Part shown: one piece after another, positions 55,724 through 64,000 of the stretch
Layout of the letters: each line of letters opens with the position of its first letter
How positions within the stretch are numbered: the stretch's first letter is position 1
NCBI GenBank assembly: GCA_027943335.1
Contig: BSBK01005139.1
Span: forward strand, 186,001 to 250,000
Reading direction: 5' to 3'
Length of the DNA stretch: 64,000 nucleotides
DNA from: Chamaecyparis obtusa
Taxonomy: Eukaryota > Streptophyta > Pinopsida > Cupressales > Cupressaceae
Notes under the pieces: generated by a model
Seen by the model: the letters and a program-made list of their open reading frames with translations, nothing else
Databases searched by the model: none
What the model was told of the DNA's origin: nothing
Position numbers and translations under genes: made by a program

Positions 55724-58185
55724 TCATAGTCCATCTGGATCCCAAGGATGGTCACGGGTAATGTCCCTATCATCACCATACTCCTGTGAAGAAATCATCA
55801 GCATCAATAGTACAAACAACAGCATCTGAGATATTGCACTCAACACCCAAACCAAAGATGCTGCAACAGGAACACCATGCGGGAGAAACTCAATCGAGAG
55901 TAACTCACATGGGACTAACTCAACCGACAGACTGGACTTGCCCCTAGTCTTCGTGCCAACCAAACCATCATACCAGTCATCAAATGGATGCAATGAAGAA
56001 ATCTGCAACTGGTAGATGTCCTGAACGTGAGGATCAAAAGTGAAACTATAAGCACTCCTCACTGTGTACACTCTTGTAAACTGCTTAGCTAGGCCCGACT
56101 GGCCTCTTGTAAAATTTGCCTGATAACCAAGTGTACTAATAGGATCCCAAACATCATCATCATCATCATCGTACAACACCTGAAAGGGATCGTCACTGAG
56201 CTCAAACAACGGATTATCATAAGTCATAGTGAGATCCATGTGAAATAAAGGATTGTTCACAAAGTGAACTGGTTCCATTTGCTGATCTGAGCTAAAAAAC
56301 TACGAACTGTGAGAGACATGATGTGTGATTTGCTCTAACTGAATGGACTCATGTCTATGAGAATCCTCACTATGCCCTGTACAAAAGGACATAGTGCGTA
56401 GACTCCCCTCAACAAGACTTGACAATACATACTCTCAGCCTTGGTACTCAAATTTAATTTGCATCGGGCTCAAGCTAAGGCAAAACTCCTTAATCTCATG
56501 TATCCACTGCATCCCTAAAACTACATCCATCTCTCCCAAATCAAGCACATAGAAATCAGATATCAGCTCGTAATCACCAAGAAACAAGGAGAGATGACTG
56601 ATGCGCTTGGTATAGGTAAAGTTGTAGCCATTGGCTACCTTGACTTTAAACCCTGCAAACTCCTCTACCTGAAGCCCACACTAACTAACAATTCGCTCAT
56701 GAATAAAGTTGTGCGTGGCTCCAGTGTCCAACATAGCAACACAGGGTTGTCCTTCCTCTAATCCCTTCAATTTGAAAGCAGAGGGAAGTGGCACAGAGGT
56801 GGACAACACAATCGGAGATAGTTTGACATCGGGACCAAACTCTGGAGTGACTCTCTGCTCCTCTGAATCTAAACCAGCTGATTGATGAGAAGACTCAGCC
56901 TCACTCTCACCAGAATAAACCCACATAGAGCGATTTGCCTTGCCCTTAGGCCTCATAGGACAAGAATGCTCTCTGTCATAAGGCTCTTTGCACCAATAGC
57001 AAAGCTGCCTCCTTAAATCCACTTGGGTGGCATCATCAAGTTTACCTGCAAATTTCTTCCTGTCAACAACTGGTGGAGGTACCTCTTCTGTAGGAGGGAT
57101 AATAGGACTAGGAGTAGACTTGCCTCGTGAAATAGAAGGCTCAAGATTCCTTGCCTTCTTCATAGCATCTCGTAAAGTAGGTGGATCTAGGGACTTAACC
57201 CACCCTTTATACGGCTCAAATAAACCCTCTATAAAAAAACATGACTCTCCTCTTAGAGATGTCATAAACCATAACTGATAGGTGCTGAAACTCACTGATA
57301 AAGGCCTCGAGGCCACTGTGTGTCTCAACTGAGCTAACTCTCTGAAGTAAGTCTCAGGATCCTTCTTGTCAAACCGCTCTATCAGCCTGTCAACAAACTC
57401 TTGGTACTCAACAATATGATCATGATGCAGAGATACTAACCCATGATACCACCAATCATGAGCTACCCCATCTAGATGAAGCATGACAAATTGTATAGTG
57501 TTCTCCTTAGACATAGGACGAAGTGACAAGTACGTATCCAGCTTGTGGACCCATGCTCTGGTTGTCGTCTTCCCACTTCCATTGAAGTGAGCTAGTGTCA
57601 ACTTGCTGGTTGCCTGCTTGAGATCATTCTGCCTAGGCCTTTGCCTCGTGTCAGGAGATGGCCTGACTCTGGAATGCTATCGCTTCTGTGTTAAATATCT
57701 ATCAAAATTTAGATTTGCCTCTGGAAGAGCATCCCACTCTACAAAATGTGCCACCATGTCATCGACAAATGGTTCTGGCTCTGTCTCTACACTAACTGCA
57801 TCCAGCTCTGGCCTCAAGAAATTAGGACGAAGAGGCCTGTCATAAGTACCAGTATGGTGAGCTCGATAATCACACCTGTCATCTGCTTGTGACCTGTGTG
57901 AGCTAACTAAAACACTCCGCGCACCCCTGTCTCTAGTATGATCACCTGGTAATGTGATACACTGAAGAGTGTCTAAAAGCTGTTGCAATACATTTGCAAC
58001 ATGATGCTGACCATTTGCTATATTCCTGAAGGCATCTTTGGCCCCCCTGTCAATATCATTCCCAATGTTATTCCTGTTCTTGTCTCCTGCTTGTTCAATC
58101 TATGGGCCCTGTTCATTACCTTCGGGAGGTGGTGAAGCTCTACCCCTGTGGGTATAGTGCACTCCCGCTACAAATCTATCTTCCA
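55724..58185 (-). pseudogene. gag-protease polyprotein of gypsy element 2, better preserved
   Basis: The start MEDRFVAGVHYTHRGR lies 40 bases past the primer site. In order: N-terminal linker with LRPELDAVSVETEPEPFVDD (57677-57988); gag core (from 57601: FNGSGKTTTRAWVHKLDTYL, FVMLHLDGVAHDWWYHGLV, KDPETYFRELAQLRHTV); Pro-rich linker; zinc knuckle CYWCKEPYDREHSC (about 56955-57000, CX2CX7HXC); and protease motif AMLDTGATHNFIHERIVS (about 56682-56740). Past a stop at 56681 the frame continues (YVLDLGEMDVVLGMQWIHEI). The last block, 55724-56278 (184 residues), has YDDDDDDVWDPI and ends DRDITRDHPWDPDGL. Only a few stops and shifts separate the blocks. Length and C-terminal extension match element 1. 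The extension does not resemble RT or integrase. Confidence 0.85.
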
Positions 58186-58224
58186 TTGCTAAACCCTTAT
58201 ACCCTTCAGGATGAAAAGTTCAGT

Positions 58225-58236
58225 GCTCTGATACCA
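58225..58236 (-). promoter_or_regulatory. primer-binding site, initiator tRNA-Met type
   Basis: The reverse complement reads TGGTATCAGAGC, one base from the 5' LTR. Confidence 0.9.
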
Positions 58237-58237
58237 C

Positions 58238-59532
58238 TGTGATGAGCCCAATTGGCTCTCTATGGAAAAACTGACTTTTTTCCTCATTCAATTGCAATTT
58301 GTTTTTTGTATATTTTCAAACATATATAAATTTTAAATTTTCCTCAACATAGGCATTAAGAACAACAATTTATATAAGCTTTGAATGTCCACTAAATTGT
58401 TTTTTTTTATCCTAATCCACATTCACATTAAACATTAATGATTACAAAGATTACAATGCTGAATTGAGCACCTTAGATTAACATAACTGACTGTTGAGAA
58501 ATTCTCAGCATTAAGGATGATACTTAGCCTTGGTGTAGTTGACGCCAGCCCTGCTTTATTACTTCATTGCTAATGAACCTTCAAATCTCCTCTTCCAAGA
58601 GTGCTGAAAACAAACACAAGTTATTTCCCTTCAACTGCCCCCTCTTCTCTCTCTTGTCACACACTACACCAGCTAACACAGCCTGCACCAACAAGTACGA
58701 CCTTGCCTTAATGTCCGTATGACACTGTAGAATTCGTACGGTTCTGATATAAGATCTCAGCTCTTGCAAGTTACGGCATTCCACACAAGAACAGCTAGAA
58801 CCAAACTGAAATTATTCCAAAGGATTGAAACTTGAATCCCAAACGCAGTCCCAACAAATCTGTGAATAATTTAATGGTTTTCTCCACATGTGAAGAGCAA
58901 ACCCTAACTCTTCCTCCAAGCAATTCGATTTTCTCCTCAAGACATCTTCTCCACTTTTCAATTTTTAAACAAATGACATAAAGTAAAGAAAATCGATTCC
59001 TCCCTTGATTTTATAATGTAAAAGGAAGTCTTCTTCAAGACACTTTTCATTAAAGAGTCTTCACCAACATACCACTAAATTAGAACATTAAAGTTCACAA
59101 GTTATTAAATTAACATAACTTAATTTAATAACCTTTATTAAAAACGTGATGTGATTGAATTCACTGGCAATATCACCCGACTTCTGACAACAGTGTCCAG
59201 AGCTCACACTGCCCTGCCAGAAATAGCCACCAAACCAAAATAGACTTACTAAAAATAGTCTCTAAAACTAGAGATTCCGCATAAGGAACTTTGAAACATC
59301 TGAAACCCCTGCCCAAGTGCTCTGCCAAACATAGCAATATGTGAAATACCACTTACTAAAAATAGTAAGTCATCCAATCTGACCCCAACGAAGAGTAGAC
59401 TTGGCAACTAGAACCTCCAGAGTGGAATCCAACCATTGGCTCTGCCAACCGACCTCCTTTGACAACCTGATTAGCTTATGAGGGTCACCAAACTAAGCTA
59501 ATCCCAAGAGTCTGAAAAACGGGGACATTACA
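58238..59532 (-). mobile_element. 5' LTR of gypsy element 2, 1295 bp
   Basis: Closely similar to 54368-55669. Palindromes at about 59243-59260 (four bases of the right arm deleted) and 59351-59371 (intact). Confidence 0.85.
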
Positions 59533-59930
59533 CAGGAGCACCCTTAATGGACAAAAGGTCATGCATTGGTTGATAGTGGGGCATCCTAGAACTTAATTGA
59601 TGCAAAACTTGTTGCAAAAATGAAATTGAAGACCAAAAAAATTAAGGGTTTTACAGCTGCTTAGGCCATGGGATTATTGGTTCAATGTACAAAAATAATC
59701 CCGCAACAAGAGATCACATTGGGAAAACACTCCATCAAAGTGGACTTGCATTTGGTACCATTAGACTCTGATGTAATTCTAGGTACTCCATGGATATTTT
59801 CCTTGGGGTGTTTTAAATTTGAACTCCCTAACTTAACGATTCAATTTCAGCATGAAGGACAAAAAATTACCATGGAAGAAATACCTTATGGTTCTCCCAA
59901 GCTAGTTTCATGCAAGAGAATATAAAGGAT
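59533..59930 (+). pseudogene. chromovirus aspartic protease
   Basis: The frame after the insertion contains VDSGAS (59569-59586) followed at once by a stop (TAG, where Gln or His is usual) and NLIDAKLVAKMKLKT. A later open block (59668-59925) reads GKHSIKVDLHLVPLDSDVIL, then GTPWIFSLGCFKFELPN, the normal second half of a gypsy protease region with its V-I-L-G-x-x-W segment. It would cut the polyprotein. Only the stop near the active site and one further break stand between it and an open frame. Confidence 0.8.
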
Positions 59931-59989
59931 CTTTAGGCATGGGCAAATGGAGTAGGCTGCACAATGCTTAGTACTAAACAAATCTACTT

Positions 59990-60612
59990 CACAAGGGTCA
60001 GCCATTCACATTGATATCGAACCCATCATTAGAAAGCATAAAAGGGTGTTTGATGACATTCCACTAGGATTATCTCTCAAATAAGGATTTGAACATATCA
60101 TAGAATTGGAAAAGAGAGCAAAACTAGTAATTACCACCCGTTATAGACATCCTCAACTATATAAAAATGAGATTGAAAAAACTATCAAAGAATTCTTAGA
60201 GATGGGATACATTTAGCCTAGCTCAAGCCCTTTTGCATCATCAATAGTGCTTGTGAAAAAGGATGGAACAATGAGAATGTGTATAGATTATTAGGCACTG
60301 AACAAGAAAACCATTAAAAATTGCTACCCCATTCCAAGGGTGAATGAACTCATAGATGAACTTCATGGGGCTAAATATTTCTCTATAACTGATTTACGAT
60401 TAGGATATCACCAAATCAGGATGAGGAAAGATGTGCCTAAGAGCACATTTAGATGCCATTATGGGCATTTTGAGTTTCTAGTCTTACCCTTTGGCCTCAC
60501 TAATGCCTCAACCACTTTCCAATCATGTATGAATCATGTCTTTCAGAAGCAGCTCAGGAAATGTCTGCTCATATTTTTTTATGACATCCTCATATATGGT
60601 AAGACATGGTAG
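59990..60612 (+). pseudogene. chromovirus reverse transcriptase
   Basis: Signature blocks are in order: FEHIIELEKRAKLVITTRYR (about 60088-60145), KEFLEMGYI, PSSSPFASSIVLVKKDGTMR and MCIDY (about 60215-60290), then 60340-60612 with AKYFSITDLRLGYHQIRM, FRCHYGHFEFLVLPFGLTNA and the catalytic box. That box reads FFYDILIY: the first of the two metal-binding aspartates, normally FFDDILIY, is tyrosine (TAT at 60580-60582). Stops at about 60081, 60214 and 60292. It cannot be active. Confidence 0.85.
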
Positions 60613-61370
60613 GAACACCTCCAACATATCAAAGAAGTCTTAAGTATATTGGAATTTGAATCCTTGTTTGCTAAGGCATCAAAATTAGAGTTTGGTTTAG
60701 AAGAAATCCTTTATCTAGGCCATAAAATCAATGCAGAAGGTGTGAGCGTGGACGAGGAGAAAATCAAAGCAATAAGGGAATGTCCAAAACCCAAAACTCT
60801 AACTCAACTTAGAATATTTGTGGGTGCATGTAGCTACTATAGAGGACTCGTGAAGAATTTTTCCAAAATAGATGCTCCCCTGAGAAACCTAACCAAAAAA
60901 GGGACTTTTGGGTGGAATGATGCAACACAACAAGCTTTTGAAAGGTTAAAAGAGGCAATGAGCTCATGTCTGCTCATTTCTATCCCATATTTTACACTAG
61001 CCTTTGAGTCACAATGTGATGCTTTAGGAGAAGGAATTGGGGCAGTTCTCATGCAAAACAAACACCCCATTGCCTTTGAAAGCCATAAAATTACAAAGAC
61101 TAAAAAACACTACTCAATCTACGATACATAAATGTTGGCTATCATGCATACCTTGGCAAAATTTATATAGTACCTAGTATGTGGGAAATTCAATGTTAAA
61201 ACAGATCATAACAACTTACGATTTTTCATGAACCAGAAGGATCTCAATGATCGCCAATAAAAATGGACAAGATCCAAGCCTATGATTTTCATATTGAGTA
61301 TGTCAAAGGAACCAATAATGTGTTAGCAGATGCCTTGTCTTGGCGAAGCTACTTGAACACTAACTAGCAT
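60613..61370 (+). pseudogene. chromovirus RNase H domain
   Basis: The 160-residue open block 60649-61131 reads ASKLEFGLEEILYLGHKINA, EGVSVDEEKIKAIRECPKP, FVGACSYYRGLVKNFSKIDA and LTKKGTFGWNDATQQAFERL (the RT connection region), then RNase H with AFESQCDALGEGIGAVLMQ. The frame goes on after a stop at 61129 with TLAKFI and KTDHNNLRFF (about 61200-61230), and ADALSW-like residues near 61330 in another frame. Canonical DASxxGxGAVL is CDALGEGIGAVL here. Confidence 0.85.
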
Positions 61371-62440
61371 CACAGGGGATTGGAAAAATGACATTATTGC
61401 AAAATATGCTAAAGATCCACAAGCCAATGAGCTACTTGAAGTGAAATTACCCAATGATGAGTAGTTGAAGGACTAATTTTATATAAGGATAGAATATTTA
61501 TGGTACCCAAGTCCAAAATAAAGGGGAAGATTATGGAGTATCATGACAACCCCTTGGTAAGGCATCCATGATATTATAAAACTTATAAGCAGATACGGGA
61601 AAAATATTCTTGGAAAGGTCTCTAAAAGGATGTTTTGAAATATGTCCAAGAATGTATGACTTGCCAAAAGTACAAGTCTGAGACAAGCTACCCTGCAGGT
61701 CTATTACAACTGTTGCTTATCCCTAACCAAAAGTGGGAAAGCATCTAGATGGATTTCATCACCAAGTTACCTAAAGTACAGGGAAAAGACTGCATCTTCA
61801 TGATAGTGGACAGATTGACCAAATATGCTCATTTCTTTGCAATATTTACTCACTATGGGACACCCCAGATAGTAGAAGTATTCTTCAGGGAAATCTTCAG
61901 GTTGCATGTATTACCCAAGAAAATTATTAGTGATAGAGATAGAAAATTCCTTAGGCTATTCTGGCAAAACATCTTCTGGCTGACAAGAACTGATTTGACC
62001 TGCAGTACCAGTTATCACCCACAGACAAATGAACAAATTGAAATCGTCAATAAATGGATAGAAGGGTACCTCAGAAATTATGATACTGGCCAACAAAGTG
62101 CATGGATCAAAATTTCAAATGATTACATATAGGTGAGTATTGCTACAACACCACCCATCACATGTCAATCGAGATGAGTTCTTTTAAAGCATTATATGGA
62201 TATGAGGCTACTACTTTCGGGAACCTGATCACCCAAGAAAGCATAGTACCCAAGGCCAAGGACTTTGTACAACAAAACATAGATATTATGAAGACTCTTA
62301 AAGACAATCTTCACCATGCCCAAAATCAACAAAAAATATATGCTGATCGAAAACGTGTGGAAAGGACATTTGAAGTTGGGGATTTGGTCTTTTTAAGGTT
62401 GCAACCATACAAGCAATTCTCACTTTAAGGAAGCGGAGCA
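61371..62440 (+). pseudogene. chromovirus integrase
   Basis: A damaged HHCC zinc region (EYHDNPLVRHP, then CMTCQKYKS at about 61654-61680; two stops between). The core follows: MDFITKLPKVQGKDCIFMIV (61749), VDRLTKYAHFF, IISDRDRKFL (about 61924) and SYHPQTNEQIEIVNKWIEGY (about 62010-62070). This keeps all three catalytic acidic positions of the DDE triad (D in MDFI, D in SDRD, E after NEQI). The C-terminal part at 62162-62428 contains KALYGYEATT and RTFEVGDLVFLRLQPYKQ. Breaks at about 61749, 62130 and 62428. Confidence 0.85.
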
Positions 62441-62842
62441 GAAAAACTGAAACCTCAATTCTATGGACCCTACAAAGTCCTAAGGAGGTTAGGTGAAGTA
62501 GCTTATGAGATAGAATTACCTATACATAGCAAAATCCACAATGTTTCCCACATATCTAGACTTAAGAAAGTCCTCAGACAACATGTCAGCCCTTGCACAG
62601 AGTTGCTACCACTTGATGACTAAGGTAAACTTGTTTTGGAGCCTGAATTTATCCTTGATATGCAAGAAAAAAGGTTAAGAAACAAAACTATTTCTGAATA
62701 CTTGGTGAAATGGAAATGTTTACCAAAAGAGGATGCTACATGGGTAGGAGGAGAGATCAATTCTCATCCAAATTTTAAATTGCTTGAGGACAAGCAAATT
62801 CAGGAAGGGCAGACTGTCATAGGCCATACTCTATACTTTTAA
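62441..62842 (+). pseudogene. GPY module and chromodomain of the chromovirus
   Basis: 62441-62620 reads LKPQFYGPYKVLRRLGEVAY, EIELPIHSKIHNVSHISRLK, the GPY/F module of gypsy integrases. After a stop at 62622 the open block 62636-62842 has FILDMQEKRLRNKTISEYLV, KWKCLPKEDATWVGGEI and NFKLLEDK, a chromodomain with its aromatic and acidic positions (YLVKWK, ATWV). Chromodomains guide insertion toward chromatin with particular histone marks. The frame runs 28 bases into the 3' LTR. Confidence 0.85.
62800..62814 (+). other. polypurine tract of the chromovirus
   Basis: CAGGAAGGGCAGAC lies directly before the LTR start TGTCATAGG. Confidence 0.65.
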
Positions 62843-63077
62843 TGTAAATAAATACTTCAATATAAATATATTTTTAATTGTTCAATCATAAACCATACTT
62901 GATCAATTTGTAATATGAATATGCTTTTCTTTTAATATAAATAAATATTCCAATATATGTATTTTAATATATATATTTTTGTTCAATCATAAATTGATTA
63001 AGGGATAAAATATATAGTTAATATCTATATATAAATTTATATATTATTTATATGAATATACCTTAATTGACTAAAGC

Positions 63078-63142
<65 letters not shown>

Positions 63143-63520
63143 CATTAGATTTAATATTTTCCCAAAACTTTAATTCTTTATATCATCATCGCTATGAAAT
63201 ATGTCGTTGACTAAACAAACACGTAGTTTTGGATGACAAAGCCGTATTGGATGGGCAGCGTAGTTAGTAGACAAATCCAAATTAGGAGACATGTATGCAT
63301 GGGTGTCTCTCCATAGACAGAAGAATGCGGTCTTTACTCCAGCAAGGCACATATAAATGACATTCATATCTTAAGAGGAGATCATAGGGAGATTTTCGGG
63401 AGTAGACTGCTGAGTATAAACCGGTGAGCAAGAGCATTGTTTATTAATGTATTTACAGGGATCAGGCTGGTAAGTCACAGTAGAACAATTGAACTATACA
63501 AACACTTCATCTGTACGTAT
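62815..63520 (+). mobile_element. 3' LTR of the chromovirus (right end not resolved)
   Basis: It starts TGTCATAGGCCATACTC after the polypurine tract. Very AT-rich, with a long (AT)n run. The end at 63520 is a guess; no second LTR copy is in the window to compare with. Confidence 0.5.
63079..63141. repeat. (AT)n microsatellite, about 31 repeats
   Basis: Uninterrupted AT dinucleotide run. Confidence 0.95.
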
Positions 63521-64000
63521 CCTCTCTGTCAATAATCATTTTGAGATTTTATAGTTACAATTATTACCTGATATAAACAGTTGGCCCAATGAATTTATAG
63601 AGTAGAATACATGATTTCCTATAGCGGATTCTGATCTGCTCATGTTAATTCTGAATATTCACTCAGCCATTTAGATATATATATATATAAATAATCAGAT
63701 ACACTAAGATGAGATTATGAGCAAAGAGATATGTATATAATTAATGAATATCTAAATCTGATACTCAAATTATAGATAATAGGAATCTGACTCCTACCTC
63801 TTACTAAAGGCTTCATAAGATAGGGAGTTTGTGGAAGGGAAAGGCAAAGTAATTTCGGTCACATGATGGGTAGTTCTCAAGATGGCATTAAGCCTTGAGG
63901 GAGCCCGCTTGTAGACTGTTTCACATGCCCTTGGCACAGTAAGTCTAACATCCCATTATGCTGTTAATAAGAAGGGAAGAAGGGATTCATGTAATCTATA
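63521..64000. other. unassigned AT-rich DNA
   Basis: No gene or repeat recognised up to the window end. Confidence 0.4.

Larger units (their letters stand above)
54368..59532 (-). mobile_element. non-autonomous gypsy element 2 (gag-protease only, 5.2 kb)
   Basis: LTRs 54368-55669 and 58238-59532 flank a 2.57 kb internal region on the minus strand with primer site and polypurine tract. The insertion is between gag and protease of the chromovirus. Flanking 5-mers are TAGGA (54363-54367) and CAGGA (59533-59537), a target duplication with one T/C change. As in element 1 there is no RT, RNase H or integrase. Confidence 0.85.
53713..62842 (+). mobile_element. chromodomain gypsy (chromovirus), split by gypsy element 2
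   Basis: Plus-strand internal region: primer site 53713, gag 53760-54235, then after the 5.2 kb insertion protease 59533, RT 60050, RNase H 60649, integrase 61490 and a chromodomain ending at 62842. Gypsy order (RT before integrase) and the C-terminal chromodomain identify a chromovirus. Almost every domain has stops or frameshifts. Its 3' LTR starts at 62815 (TGTCATAGGCC), which does not resemble the sequence that ends at 53711, so its own 5' LTR may be lost or replaced. Confidence 0.85.

Overview
The window looks like plant nuclear DNA built almost entirely of transposable elements stacked inside one another. It is AT-rich and full of stop codons. It contains Ty1/copia and Ty3/gypsy LTR retrotransposons in all states of decay, two hAT transposase relics, a tRNA-derived SINE-like unit and many degenerate tandem repeats. 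There are no operons, CRISPR arrays, rRNA genes or intact host genes. Long LTRs (1.3-1.5 kb), solo LTRs and deep nesting fit a large-genome seed plant, perhaps a gymnosperm; that is inference, not something the sequence proves.

Layout. 1-3960: truncated copia 3' end with its LTR, joined to a gypsy 3' end and LTR. 4442-9031: a short copia element with a perfect target-site duplication (CTCAT) and almost no coding sequence. 9037-13684: non-coding DNA holding a GC-rich array of seven near-identical hairpins (9664-10835). 13685-21890: a gypsy LTR split by a nearly full-length Sirevirus-like copia element (14375-21582, minus strand) with gag, protease, integrase, RT and RNase H all recognisable. 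22024-22310: SINE-like unit. 24040-26660 and 28863-29156: hAT relics on opposite strands. 31145-34150: copia LTR plus gag remnant. 36457-46973 (minus): an unrecognised long gene whose reading frame is interrupted by a solo copia LTR, which itself holds a 5.6 kb gypsy element (40223-45850, perfect TSD AATAC). 46990-49530: repeats. 49535-53711: the 3' end and LTR of a gypsy element, the LTR split by a 1.28 kb solo gypsy LTR with perfect TSD TATAG. 53713-62842: a chromodomain gypsy (plus strand) split by a second gag-protease gypsy element (54368-59532).

How the parts relate. The gypsy elements at 40223-45850 and 54368-59532, and the truncated copy at 49620-50579, are one non-autonomous family. 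They encode gag, a zinc knuckle, an aspartic protease and a conserved acidic C-terminal domain, then go straight to the polypurine tract with no RT, RNase H or integrase. They share an unusual zinc-knuckle spacing (CX2CX7HXC) with the chromodomain gypsy next door, which makes a chromovirus a plausible source of the missing enzymes. Their LTRs carry paired copies of an exact-looking palindrome (ACTTACTAWAWATAGTAAGT).

The best candidates for something undescribed are this gag-protease family with its extra domain and LTR palindromes, the hairpin array at 9.7-10.8 kb, and the broken long gene at 36-47 kb. All LTR boundaries and similarities were read by eye; no alignment or database search was run.
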